Below, piece after piece: positions 17,493-26,402 of a stretch of 64,000 nt of DNA. A program made the position numbers and the translations under genes. The stretch spans positions 26,714-90,713 of the forward strand of contig JAFRBI010000002.1 in NCBI GenBank assembly GCA_017404935.1, given 5' to 3'. The stretch comes from Candidatus Saccharimonadota bacterium. GTDB taxonomy: Bacteria > Patescibacteriota > Saccharimonadia > Saccharimonadales > Saccharimonadaceae. The notes under the pieces were generated by a model that ran no database searches, had not been told where the DNA came from, and was given only the letters and a program-made list of their open reading frames with translations. Numbering within the stretch: the stretch's first letter is position 1; each line of letters opens with the position of its first letter.

Positions 17493-19318
17493 TGGCAAAG
17501 AAGAAAAAACTGACAGCAGTAGAAATTGCGGCGCAAGCCGAAGCGATGGAAATGGCCGAAATTCAAAAGGCGTTTGAACAAGGTACCAATACTTTACGTG
17601 ATTTGATTTCGCCTTCTGCAATTGAGATTCATTCAGACTATTTTAGACTTGGTAATAAATATGGGCGGACGATTTATGTATATGGCTATCCGCGTACGCT
17701 TTATACGGGTTGGATTTCGCCGATTATTAATATCGACGAAGTGATTGATGTTTCGATGTATATTTATCCGGTAGAATCGGCAGTAGTAATGAAAAATTTG
17801 CGTACTAAAGTGACGCAGCTTGAAGCTTCGTATAATTTAAATGCCGAAAAAGGTAGGGTGCGTGACCCAGAACTTGAAGCGGCAATTAATGATGCTGAGG
17901 AGCTTCGTGACCAACTTCAGGTTGGCGCAGAAAGATTTTTCCGTTTTGGGCTTTATGTGACGATTTGGGCAGATTCTTTGGACGAACTAAAATTCGTGCA
18001 ACAAAAGATTGAAACGATTTTTGGCCAGCAAATGATTTTCTCAAAGGTGGCAAATTCGCAACAAGAACAAGGCTTAAATTCGATTACGCCACAATGTATG
18101 GACCAATTACAGATTCGTCGTAACATGAATACTGGTGCAATTTCTACTTCGTTCCCATTCACTTCAGCAGACCTTACTCAGGACAAGGGTATATTATATG
18201 GTATCAATATGCACAATAATGGCTTGGTGATCTTTGATAGATTCTCGCTTGAAAATGCCAACATGGTGGTATTTGCAAAGTCTGGTGCAGGTAAATCATT
18301 CACGGTGAAACTAGAAGCGCTTCGTTCGATGATGACAGGTGCTGAAGTAATTATTATCGACCCTGAAAATGAGTACCAAAAACTCTGTGATGCAGTGGGT
18401 GGCTCTTATATTAGACTATCTCTTAACTCGGATGTCAGAATTAATCCATTTGACCTTCCAAAGGTAGTAGATGCAGAAGACGCCAACGATGCACTTCGGG
18501 CCAATTTGGTAACGCTTCACGGTCTATTTAGATTAATGCTTGGCGGGGCTACAAGTGGGGCAAATGGTCAAACTGGTCCGGCTCTTACACCAAATGAGGA
18601 AGCAGATCTAGACCAGGCTCTCATTGATACTTACGCACGGGCAGGTATTACATCAGATCCATTAACGCACCAATCTACACCTCCAACGATTATGAACCTT
18701 TATGATACGCTCCTTCATATGGGAGGTAGTGGTCCTACTCTTGCACAGAGACTTAGAAAATATACTACTGGTACTTTTGCAGGCATCTTCTCGCAACAGT
18801 CTAACGTAGATATTAACAACCAAATGGTGGTGTTTAACATTCGCGACCTTGAAGATGAGCTCAGGCCAGTAGCAATGTATATCGTGCTTTCGCACATTTG
18901 GAACATTGTACGTGCAAATCAGAAGAAACGCTTACTCATCGTAGATGAGGCATGGCAATTGATGCAATATGAAGATTCGGCAAACTTTATGTTCTCACTC
19001 GCTAAGCGTGCTCGTAAGTATTATCTTGGTCTTACCACAATTACGCAGGACGTAGAAGACTTTATGGGTATGAAGATGGGCCGTGCGATCGTAGCAAACT
19101 CATCAATGCAATTACTTTTGAAACAATCAGCGTCGGCTGTAGACGTTTTGTCGGATGTGTTTAAATTGACTGAGGAAGAGAAGAGAAGATTAGCTAACTT
19201 CCCGGTAGGACAAGGGTTATTCTTTGCTGGCCAAAACCACGTACATATTCAGGTAATTGCTTCGGAAACAGAAGAAAGTTTGATCACCACCAACCCAGCG
19301 CAACAGGCTCAGGGGTGA
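17492..19318 (+). CDS. virB4: VirB4-family secretion ATPase
   Basis: A 608-residue cytosolic ATPase that would energise pilus assembly or DNA/protein transfer. Walker A is SGAGKSF at about 264-270, followed by IIIDPENEY; Walker B is LLIVDEAWQLM, and TTITQDVEDFM resembles the conserved TQ motif of VirB4/TraC. The N-terminal 230 residues match the rest of the VirB4 fold. It is coupled to the preceding VirB4-N-like gene by a one-base overlap. Its TGA stop lies in the left arm of a 98-base branched palindromic element. Confidence 0.93.
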   Translation: MAKKKKLTAVEIAAQAEAMEMAEIQKAFEQGTNTLRDLISPSAIEIHSDYFRLGNKYGRTIYVYGYPRTLYTGWISPIINIDEVIDVSMYIYPVESAVVMKNLRTKVTQLEASYNLNAEKGRVRDPELEAAINDAEELRDQLQVGAERFFRFGLYVTIWADSLDELKFVQQKIETIFGQQMIFSKVANSQQEQGLNSITPQCMDQLQIRRNMNTGAISTSFPFTSADLTQDKGILYGINMHNNGLVIFDRFSLENANMVVFAKSGAGKSFTVKLEALRSMMTGAEVIIIDPENEYQKLCDAVGGSYIRLSLNSDVRINPFDLPKVVDAEDANDALRANLVTLHGLFRLMLGGATSGANGQTGPALTPNEEADLDQALIDTYARAGITSDPLTHQSTPPTIMNLYDTLLHMGGSGPTLAQRLRKYTTGTFAGIFSQQSNVDINNQMVVFNIRDLEDELRPVAMYIVLSHIWNIVRANQKKRLLIVDEAWQLMQYEDSANFMFSLAKRARKYYLGLTTITQDVEDFMGMKMGRAIVANSSMQLLLKQSASAVDVLSDVFKLTEEEKRRLANFPVGQGLFFAGQNHVHIQVIASETEESLITTNPAQQAQG

Positions 19319-19408
19319 GATTCGCCAAAGCGTGCCCTGCGGGCACGCTCCGGGCCGCTCTGGCCAAGTCTTATGTCCCTTAGGACACCTTTGGCAAATC
19401 TCACCCTT
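19311..19408. repeat. Branched palindromic element 1 (possible terminator)
   Basis: The outer arms AGGGGTGAGATTCGCCAAAG and CTTTGGCAAATCTCACCCTT (19389-19408) pair over 20 positions with two exceptions. Inside are three hairpins: GCGTGCCC/GGGCACGC, GGCC/GGCC and TGTCC/GGACA. It overlaps the virB4 stop codon. Its core resembles the element at 24511-24590. Confidence 0.8.
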
Positions 19409-19425
19409 TGTGTTATAATATAAGT

Positions 19426-20706
19426 ATGAGAAAAAAGAGTTTTTTGGTGGGGCTGGTGGCCGCTCTTTTGGCGCTTCTTCCTTTGAATGTTCAGGCTTTA
19501 AGTATTATTGATGAGGCGCTCCTATATTTTAATGGAATGAACGGAATTTATTTTTATCGTGGGCATAAAAAAGACGAATGTATAGTAACAAACGGCGGAA
19601 ATCAAAATTATGCAGGTGTGCCAGTATGGAGTGATGCAGAGCTTGCGGCTATTTCAGAAAACCAAGCAATTTATGAAGAGGCAGCTTCAGAATACGGTTT
19701 TCCGTGGCAAGTGATGGCAGTGCTTCACTATATGGAGACAGGGCTTAGGCGTTATAACCCAGGTAATGGGCAGGGTGTTTACCAGCTGTATTCTTATACC
19801 AAAGGCGGGACAAACGAAAATCGTTTCGAGCCTGCTTCCGAACTTTCAGAAGCAGAGTTTAGACGCCAAACACAGATTGCAGCAAATTATATTAGTTCTG
19901 CTGTAGGCGATTTAAATGATGCTGATAACGTAAAGAAGCTATTCTTTAAATTTAATGGAATGTCTTCTAAATATATAGAAAAGGCACTTGCACTTGGTTT
20001 TTCGGAAGAAGAAGCTAGAAACGGCGAAGGCTCACCATACGTAATGAATGGTTATGATGCGATGCGCGATCCTTCATCTTCTGAGATGAACCCAGCTTGG
20101 GCAGGGAGATATGTGAGAGATGGCGTATATGATTCATCCTCTACTTCTACTAGATTTGGGGCATTTGTAAAATATTCAGCACTTTATGGAAGTGTATATT
20201 GTAGAGAAACTACAGATACTGGCGGTGATGGTGATATTGTGAATACAGCGATATTGCTTACTTGGGACGAGCGCAATCACGGTAAAAATGATCCAAAACA
20301 GGAATATATTGAGGCAATGAAGGCAGTAGGAACTTATTTCACGCCGTGTAGAAGCAATGGTGACTGTGCACCAGTGGGGGCATCTTGCGATATCTTTGTT
20401 TCTACAGTAATGAGGTATTCTGGTGCGGATCCATCATTCCCAGCAACTGGGCCGGTAGTTCAAGAAAATTATATGAGATCGCATCCAGAAATGTATAGCC
20501 AAGTTTTGGTTTCTGATACTAGCGAACTACTTCCTGGTGATATTTTGGTAGCCACAGACAATGGGCGGCATATTTATTTGAATCTTGGTGGGGGAATGCA
20601 GGCGTCGGCGTCTTACAATGACCGGACGGGTGAAAGATTTTCAGGAGTTTATCTTAGCGATTATGGTGGAACTAGACACTATAACGTATACAGAAGAATT
20701 CAATAA
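19426..20706 (+). CDS. Secreted lysozyme-like / NlpC-P60-like cell-wall hydrolase
   Basis: A 426-residue protein with a signal peptide (about 1-25, cleavage near VQA-LS). The first half resembles lytic transglycosylases: WQVMAVLHYMETGLRRYNPGNGQGVYQLYSY, with the Glu of MET as likely acid. The C-terminal part has a Cys-His layout like NlpC/P60 or CHAP peptidases: GASCDIFVSTVMRYSG and later GRHIYLNLGG. It probably opens peptidoglycan for the VirB4/VirB6-like machine, like VirB1. TATAAT (19414-19419) is six bases from this ATG, so I prefer it to the in-frame start 18 bases upstream. Confidence 0.78.
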   Translation: MRKKSFLVGLVAALLALLPLNVQALSIIDEALLYFNGMNGIYFYRGHKKDECIVTNGGNQNYAGVPVWSDAELAAISENQAIYEEAASEYGFPWQVMAVLHYMETGLRRYNPGNGQGVYQLYSYTKGGTNENRFEPASELSEAEFRRQTQIAANYISSAVGDLNDADNVKKLFFKFNGMSSKYIEKALALGFSEEEARNGEGSPYVMNGYDAMRDPSSSEMNPAWAGRYVRDGVYDSSSTSTRFGAFVKYSALYGSVYCRETTDTGGDGDIVNTAILLTWDERNHGKNDPKQEYIEAMKAVGTYFTPCRSNGDCAPVGASCDIFVSTVMRYSGADPSFPATGPVVQENYMRSHPEMYSQVLVSDTSELLPGDILVATDNGRHIYLNLGGGMQASASYNDRTGERFSGVYLSDYGGTRHYNVYRRIQ

Positions 20707-20714
20707 TTTTTAAG

Positions 20715-20741
20715 TTGGCACTCTTGAATTTTGAGTGCTAA
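20715..20741 (+). promoter_or_regulatory. CIRCE operator of dnaJ
   Basis: TTGGCACTC, nine bases, GAGTGCTAA: one mismatch from the HrcA consensus. It lies just upstream of TATAAT (20747-20752). Confidence 0.92.
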
Positions 20742-20761
20742 TACTATATAATATATATATT

Positions 20762-21679
20762 ATGGCAGACAAGCGTGATTACTATGAAGTTTTGGGCGTT
20801 TCTAAGAACGCTTCTGATGATGAAATTAAAAAAGCCTATCGTAAATTGGCGATTAAATACCACCCAGATAAAAACCCGGGCGATAAAGAAGCCGAAGCTA
20901 AGTTTAAAGAAATCAATGAAGCTCACGACGTTTTGTCTGATAAGCAAAAAAGGGCACGTTATGATCAATTTGGTCATGCTGGCGTAGGTGGTGCTGGCGG
21001 CGGTTTTGGTGGTTTTTCTGGAAATCCATTTGGGCAAGCTGGCGGATTTAATTACAATGGGCAAACGTTTAATTTTGAATTTGGCAATGGTGGGGTGTTT
21101 GATGATATTATTGGGAATTTGTTTGGGTTTGGAAATGCTCGTCGGCCACGTAGAGGCGCAGATTTGCAAGTAGCAGTGACTATTACTTTTGAAGAAGCAA
21201 TTTTTGGTACAACTAAAACCATAGATCATAATGGTAATTCACTCAAAGTAAAAATTCCAGCAGGAATTGATGATGGAATGAGTATTAGAATTCGTGGCAA
21301 AGGTGGTCCTGCGCCAGAAGGTGGCACAGAACCAGGAGATCTCTATGTACGTGTGAGAGTAAAACCACACAAGTCGCTCACGCGTGAGGGAATTATTATA
21401 CTTTCTGAACAAACAATTGATATGGTAGATGCTGCACTTGGTTGTGAGATAGAAGTTGAAACTGTGGATGGTCCAATCACGATGAAAGTGCCGGCAGGCA
21501 CACAAAGTGGTACGCCATTTAAACTTTCTGGGCACGGTGTGCCATTTAGAAATGATGGTGATAGAGGTCCGCATATTGTAACGGTTTTGGTGGAAACGCC
21601 AAAGAACTTATCTAAGAAACAAAAAGAGCTTTTGGAAGAATTTAAAAAGTCTAAAAAACGCGGAATTTTTGGGCTTTAA
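20762..21679 (+). CDS. dnaJ: DnaJ-type J-domain co-chaperone lacking the zinc finger
   Basis: A 305-residue class B J-protein. The J domain (1-68) has the HPD motif in [11 protein letters not shown], followed by a Gly/Phe-rich region (about 73-130). The four CxxCxGxG zinc repeats of classical DnaJ are absent; [19 protein letters not shown] leads directly into the C-terminal substrate-binding domains. It is therefore CbpA/DjlA-like in build, but is controlled by CIRCE like a main heat-shock gene. I use the ATG at 20762, nine bases after the -10 box. Its last four bases overlap the convergent surface-protein gene. Confidence 0.93.
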   Translation: MADKRDYYEVLGVSKNASDDEIKKAYRKLAIKYHPDKNPGDKEAEAKFKEINEAHDVLSDKQKRARYDQFGHAGVGGAGGGFGGFSGNPFGQAGGFNYNGQTFNFEFGNGGVFDDIIGNLFGFGNARRPRRGADLQVAVTITFEEAIFGTTKTIDHNGNSLKVKIPAGIDDGMSIRIRGKGGPAPEGGTEPGDLYVRVRVKPHKSLTREGIIILSEQTIDMVDAALGCEIEVETVDGPITMKVPAGTQSGTPFKLSGHGVPFRNDGDRGPHIVTVLVETPKNLSKKQKELLEEFKKSKKRGIFGL

Positions 21680-22893
21680 GAAGTTTTTAGGATACAACGG
21701 ACAGAACTCCCGGCAGTCCTGTCGTTGTAATATTCATTCGTATAGTTAGTATAAAGACCTGTACCATCATACCTTAAATGATATCTGCGATTGCCGCTGA
21801 GTGCTTGGCTAGATGTCCAAAACCCCATTGTATCATAGTAAAATTTGCCATTATAATACTTCCCACTGGCTATAGGAGAGAAATCACTTGTATATGGTGT
21901 AATTGAGTTAAATTGGCTATAGTTTGGTAGATCCCAATTATATGGGCAGATGTTTTGTGTTGATAGGGTGGAATTGCCACCTGCAGTGATAGTCATGGCT
22001 GAAACTGCGGCATAGTTATACCAGACGCCTGTGGTAGTGTCGCCAGAATCGTGATATTTAGCATAATCATAGGTATTATAGGCAACTGGGCTATCAGAAG
22101 TTAGGTCGGTAATAGATATAGTAGTATCTGTGTCAACATTAGATGTAGCAGATTTTAGGTACCAAGTGGAGGTGGTGGAAGTGCTACCTATTGTATCGCC
22201 CATATAGCGTAGGTTTTGTGTCATCCAACAATTTCCATTAATATATCTTACAGTATATTCTTGCCCGTCACGCTTGTCTAACACAGTATAATTTGCACTA
22301 GATGCTTTTTCTTGACATATAGTGGTGGTGAGGTCCTGTATGTAATCTAAGAGTGGGTTCGCCACCGCATTAAAGGAAATAGCAGTAGTATAAGTGCCAG
22401 ATTCTTGTAGATAGTCTATTTTAGTAGCAAAGCGTAGATTAGCAACATCTTCATTAGTTCTAGTAGAGTTCTCAAGTAAAGTTTCTGTTAATGGAAAGCT
22501 ATTATAGTTATCAGTGTTTCTATTCTTCTTATAACCCCATTTATTAACAATGAAGGTGGAATCTGTATAACCGCCAGAAAGGCTAGGTAGAGTTTCTATC
22601 ACTACACTATTTTCTGCTGTATTAACAAGGTCTGTACTAGTAGTACTCATGGTAAGTACATAACCAGTTTCATTATTAGTACCTACTATTACGTCTAAAT
22701 CATTATAACCAAAAGTAACAGAAGATGGGTCTAGATTAAGATTTAGAGTATTAGCTGAAACGGAAAGAGTAAGTGATGGTTCTACATTGACATTAGTGTC
22801 TATGTTCTCGGAAGCAAAGGTAAAACTACTAGAAAACAACCAGGAAATACTGAAAATTGGCACTATATATAATATATATTTGATTTTTCGCAT
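21676..22893 (-). CDS. Secreted FISUMP-domain surface protein
   Basis: A 405-residue protein with a signal peptide (about 1-28, FTFA-SE). The N-terminal half is a beta-rich Thr/Ser/Asn region (about 30-185). The C-terminal half matches the Fibrobacter major paralogous domain: [23 protein letters not shown], then [38 protein letters not shown] and a final SSVRCIL. This domain is common on surface proteins of CPR and Bacteroidetes-type bacteria; its ligand is unknown. A ribosome site AAGGAAGATAGG precedes the ATG. It has no LPXTG-like anchor. Confidence 0.8.
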   Translation of the reverse strand: MRKIKYILYIVPIFSISWLFSSSFTFASENIDTNVNVEPSLTLSVSANTLNLNLDPSSVTFGYNDLDVIVGTNNETGYVLTMSTTSTDLVNTAENSVVIETLPSLSGGYTDSTFIVNKWGYKKNRNTDNYNSFPLTETLLENSTRTNEDVANLRFATKIDYLQESGTYTTAISFNAVANPLLDYIQDLTTTICQEKASSANYTVLDKRDGQEYTVRYINGNCWMTQNLRYMGDTIGSTSTTSTWYLKSATSNVDTDTTISITDLTSDSPVAYNTYDYAKYHDSGDTTTGVWYNYAAVSAMTITAGGNSTLSTQNICPYNWDLPNYSQFNSITPYTSDFSPIASGKYYNGKFYYDTMGFWTSSQALSGNRRYHLRYDGTGLYTNYTNEYYNDRTAGSSVRCILKTS

Positions 22894-22947
22894 CCTATCT
22901 TCCTTTATTAATTATGTGAGGCCATTTACAAAAATGGCGCCACGAGA

Positions 22948-23080
22948 GCGACAACCAAACATATATATCGGCATTGCCAGATACGATATGCATGATTTCT
23001 CATGACGCCATTTTCTATCGTATCTAGGAGTGCCAATCAAATAAAAATCGGCTGCCTTAATATACATATTTAGTTGTCGC
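22948..23080. repeat. Large imperfect inverted repeat in a 330-base gene-free gap
   Basis: The gap 22894-23222 holds no credible gene. GCGACAACCAAACATATAT (22948 on) is inverted near 23060-23080 (18 of 21 positions match), and AGATACGATA is inverted as TATCGTATCT. A CATGA/TCATG hairpin lies in the middle, and AAATGGCG/CGCCATTT adds an alternative fold. It could be a palindromic mobile element or a long regulatory RNA. Confidence 0.55.
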
Positions 23081-23222
23081 ACTTTAATTATAACGTGATC
23101 TAAAATTTTTTTCAAGATTTAGCATAAGTTTTTAATGTTTTTAGCATAAGCTGGGGGTGGGGGGTTGAAATTCTGCGTCAGATGTGCTAGAAATATTTCA
23201 ATCTAAAATAAAGGAATTATTT

Positions 23223-24230
23223 ATGGCGAAAAATATTATCACAATTGCAGAGGGCAATTTGCAAAATAAAATCTATATTATTCGCGGGCAGAAAGTGATG
23301 TTAGATTTTGATTTAGCGGAGATATATGGCTACACCACCAAGGCATTTAATCAACAAGTCAAAAATAATATAGAAAAATTTGATGAAGACTTTAGATTTC
23401 AATTAACAAGAGACGAGATAGAGGATCTATCGAGGTCAAATTTTTTAAACTCGAATTTAGAAATCTTGAGGTCAAAAAATTTGACCTCAAGTTGGGGCGG
23501 TCTAAGATATTTGCCTTACGCTTTTACTGAGCAAGGGATTTATATGTTAATGACAGTCTTAAAAGGTGAGCTCGCTGTTAGACAAAGCAAAACTCTAATT
23601 CGCCTGTTTAAAGATATGAAAGATTATTTAATTAACGAGCAATCAGTAGTTACTAAGATTATAGATAATAGCAAAAATATTTCCGAAATCAAAACTGAAA
23701 TCAAGGCGATCAATAATGAGATAGCAAATACCGTGAAAAAGTCTGAAATTTCTCCAGTGTTTTTAGATTTTGCCAAAACCACCGAAGCCAAAGAGTTTCT
23801 GCTTCTTGATGGTGAGCCGGTTCAGGCCAAAGAAGCCTATATGGAAATCTATAAACACGCCAAAAAGAAAATCTATATTATAGACAATTACGTTAATCTC
23901 AAAACTTTGCATCTTCTCCAAATAGTAAAACAAAATTTGGAAGTGATAATCTTTACAGACAATCTCAAAAACTATTTGAGAAAGTCAGATTTTATAGACT
24001 TCAAAAAAGAACGTCCAGACCTTAAAATCACTTTTATTAAAACTGGTGGCAGAATCCATGACAGATTTATTATTCTAGATGAAAAGAAAGTCTATTCTGC
24101 TGGTGGTTCTTCTAAAGATGCTGGTACTAAAATGACTTCCATCCACGAAATTACCGAAAAGTTTATGCTAAACGGTTTATTTGCCGAAATTGAAAAGCTT
24201 AAGAGAAATGGGTTTTTGAAATTAAAATGA
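23223..24230 (+). CDS. ORF6N-domain protein with PLD-like C-terminus
   Basis: A 335-residue protein. The N-terminal ORF6N domain (about 8-110) is recognised by KIYIIRGQKVMLDFDLAEIYGY, DFRFQLTRDEI and YAFTEQGIYMLMTVLKG; such domains bind DNA and are common on phages and mobile elements. The C-terminal part (about 205-325) has IYIIDNYVNLKTLHLL and GGRIHDRFIILDEKKVYSAGGSSKDAG, a single phospholipase-D-like unit often fused to ORF6N. The start at 23223 follows AAAGGAATT; an upstream in-frame start at 23184 has no ribosome site. Role unknown; a mobile-element or defence link is plausible. Confidence 0.75.
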   Translation: MAKNIITIAEGNLQNKIYIIRGQKVMLDFDLAEIYGYTTKAFNQQVKNNIEKFDEDFRFQLTRDEIEDLSRSNFLNSNLEILRSKNLTSSWGGLRYLPYAFTEQGIYMLMTVLKGELAVRQSKTLIRLFKDMKDYLINEQSVVTKIIDNSKNISEIKTEIKAINNEIANTVKKSEISPVFLDFAKTTEAKEFLLLDGEPVQAKEAYMEIYKHAKKKIYIIDNYVNLKTLHLLQIVKQNLEVIIFTDNLKNYLRKSDFIDFKKERPDLKITFIKTGGRIHDRFIILDEKKVYSAGGSSKDAGTKMTSIHEITEKFMLNGLFAEIEKLKRNGFLKLK

Positions 24231-24295
24231 TTTTGCCTGTGCTTGTCTTTTGATTTTGGTGGGAGTAAAATAAAGGAAACAAGTGGAGGTTTAAA

Positions 24296-24511
24296 ATGGG
24301 AAAATTGGAAGAAATGCTCCTTTCTAACGGAGTGATTTATCGTGGGCCGGAAGGTTCGGCGTATATTGAGGGGAGTATTTTGTCTAATTCTTTGGTGGTC
24401 AGAAATTCTTCGGGTTGGGTAACACACAAAATTGAAAAATCTTGGGACGGCGTAAGTTTGATTGTAAGGAATGTTTCTACGGGCTGTGTTGAATTTACGC
24501 TGCCAGCATAG
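24296..24511 (+). CDS. Small orphan protein (71 aa)
   Basis: A 71-residue protein with no signal or membrane helix and a beta-rich pattern (GSAYIEGSILSNSLVVRNSSGWVTHKI). GTGGAGG lies eight to thirteen bases upstream of the ATG, a good ribosome site, and a strong hairpin with T-run follows the stop at once. These support a real gene. I recognise no family. Confidence 0.6.
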   Translation: MGKLEEMLLSNGVIYRGPEGSAYIEGSILSNSLVVRNSSGWVTHKIEKSWDGVSLIVRNVSTGCVEFTLPA

Positions 24512-24590
24512 AAAAACAAACACCCTTTTTCGGACACACTCAAGGCCGTTCGGCCAAGCTTATGGTCCTCAAAAGGGTGTTTTGTTTTTC
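24511..24590. repeat. Branched palindromic element 2 acting as terminator
   Basis: Outer arms GAAAAACAAACACCCTTTT and AAAAGGGTGTTTTGTTTTTC pair with one bulge; the right arm ends in T-runs. Inside are GGAC/GTCC and AAGGCCG/CGGCCAAG. The core GGCCAAGCTTATGGTCC resembles GGCCAAGTCTTATGTCC in element 1. It follows the 71-residue gene directly. Confidence 0.8.
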
Positions 24591-24695
24591 CTAAAAATAT
24601 GGTATAATCAACATAGAAATTAATTAATTTGATGTTATTTGTTAACCCGTTGATATAGAGAAAAATATCAACAAAAACAATTAGAAAGGGAATTT

Positions 24696-26213
24696 ATGGA
24701 AATTGTAATCCCAATTGTTGTCGCAGTGGTAAGCCTTGCGGCAGGGGCGGGAGGGGTTTTTGCTTACAATAAACATAATGAAAACGGGGGTAAAGATAAG
24801 GCTGATGACTTAGTTCGTAAAGCCAAAAGAGAGGCTTCGGAAATTGTTTTGACGGCCAGAAAAGAAGCATCTTCGATTGCCGAAAAAAGCCAAGCTGAAG
24901 AAAGCGAAAGACGCAAAGAATGGAAGAAAACCGAAAATCGTTTGTCTGAACGCGAAACTGCGTTAGATTCCAAGTTGGACCAATTGGAGAAAAAGACCGA
25001 GAAATTGACTGTACAGGAAAAAGAGCTCGAAGATCTTAAAAATGAAGTGCGTGATATTCGCAATAAGCAACACGAAAAACTAGAAAAAATTGCTGGGCTT
25101 TCTAAAACTGAGGCGCGTGATAAGCTCATGAAAATGACCGAAAACGATATCAAACAAGATCTCGTTAATTTGGTTGCCAAAGAGCAAAAAGAAATTAAAC
25201 ACGACATAGATGAAACTGCACAGGCAATTCTTCTCACCGCGATGGAAAGAATGTCTTCTGAGGTTACGGCAGATAGAACTGTAACTGCACTTCATCTTCC
25301 AGATGATGAGATGAAAGGTCGTATTATTGGTAAGGAAGGGCGTAATATTCAGGCGCTTCAACGTGCTACTGGTGTAGATATCTTAGTTGATGATACGCCT
25401 GGTATGGTGGTGCTTTCTTCGTTTGACCCAATTCGTCGCCAAGTTGCTAGATACGCTCTTGAGCGTTTGATGAAAGACGGTCGCGTAAATCCTGCTTCAA
25501 TTGAAGAAGCTGTGGCAAAAGGCGAAAAAGAAATTGAAAAAGAAGTTGTGCGGGCTGGCGAAGATGCTGTTCGCGAAGTTGGTTTGGTTGGCATTCCACG
25601 TGAGCTAGTGCATCTTCTTGGTGAGTTGAAGTTCCGTACTTCTTATGGGCAAAATGTGCTTCTACATTCTATCGAAATGGCACACGTAGCTGGTATGATT
25701 GCTGAAGAAATTGGTGCAGACAAAAGAATTGCTAAAACTGCAGCTCTTATGCACGATATGGGCAAGGCTGTTACTCACAAAATTGAAGGTAAGCACGCAG
25801 AAATTGGTGCAGAGCTTGCCAAAAAATATGGTATGCCAGATGAGGTTGTGCACGCAATTGCAGCGCATCACGATGATATTGAGCCAACTACGCCAGAAGC
25901 AATTATTATTAAGATTTGTGATGCGATGAGCGCAGCTCGTCCTGGTGCTAGAAACATTTCGGCTGAGAACTTTGCAGAACGTATGCGCGATCTTGAAAAC
26001 ATTGCAACTTCGTTCCCAGGCATTGACAAAGCCTATGCAATTTCAGCTGGTCGTGAAGTACGTGTAATTGTAGAGCCAAAGCAAATTGATGATCTTTCGG
26101 CACTTAAGCTTGCTCGTGATATTGCAAACAAGATTGAAGCTACGATGAGCTATCCTGGCGTGATTAAGGTGAACGTAATTAGAGAAACTCGGGCGATTGA
26201 ATACGCAAAATAA
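24696..26213 (+). CDS. rny: Ribonuclease Y
   Basis: A 505-residue membrane-anchored endoribonuclease that starts mRNA decay. It has an N-terminal membrane helix (about 3-24), a long charged coiled coil (about 35-175), a KH domain with GRIIGKEGRNIQ (about 209-220) and an HD domain with LHSIEMAHVAGM and LMHDMGKAVTH, the metal-binding HD pair. The C-terminus ends TRAIEYAK as in the family. Length is normal. AGAAAGGGAA precedes the ATG, and a TATAAT box is near 24600. The stop codon lies in the left arm of palindromic element 3. Confidence 0.96.
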   Translation: MEIVIPIVVAVVSLAAGAGGVFAYNKHNENGGKDKADDLVRKAKREASEIVLTARKEASSIAEKSQAEESERRKEWKKTENRLSERETALDSKLDQLEKKTEKLTVQEKELEDLKNEVRDIRNKQHEKLEKIAGLSKTEARDKLMKMTENDIKQDLVNLVAKEQKEIKHDIDETAQAILLTAMERMSSEVTADRTVTALHLPDDEMKGRIIGKEGRNIQALQRATGVDILVDDTPGMVVLSSFDPIRRQVARYALERLMKDGRVNPASIEEAVAKGEKEIEKEVVRAGEDAVREVGLVGIPRELVHLLGELKFRTSYGQNVLLHSIEMAHVAGMIAEEIGADKRIAKTAALMHDMGKAVTHKIEGKHAEIGAELAKKYGMPDEVVHAIAAHHDDIEPTTPEAIIIKICDAMSAARPGARNISAENFAERMRDLENIATSFPGIDKAYAISAGREVRVIVEPKQIDDLSALKLARDIANKIEATMSYPGVIKVNVIRETRAIEYAK

Positions 26214-26333
26214 GCTGTTACCGTGGCGCTAGACTTCGTCAAAGTTTCCGTTGCTCAGTCGCCGTATCTTTAATACGGCTCCTTCCGCTACTCAACTTTT
26301 CCTTGTCTAGCATCCACGCTAACTAGCTTATTT
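26208..26333. repeat. Branched palindromic element 3
   Basis: Imperfect long arms: AAATAAGCTGTTACCGTGG at the left and CCACGCTAACTAGCTTATTT at the right, continued inward by GCTAGAC/GTCTAGC. A GCCGTAT/ATACGGC hairpin is inside. The left end holds the rny stop; the right end touches the next promoter's TTGACA. No T-run follows, so a terminator role is uncertain. Confidence 0.7.
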
Positions 26334-26360
26334 GACATGATTAGTACTCTGTGTTATAAT
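26332..26360 (+). promoter_or_regulatory. Promoter of sugar transferase gene
   Basis: TTGACA (26332-26337), 17 bases, TATAAT (26355-26360). It begins at the right end of palindromic element 3. Confidence 0.88.
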
Positions 26361-26402
26361 CAGGGTAATTGGGTGGGCATCAGAATAATGGAGCTGATGC
26401 CA

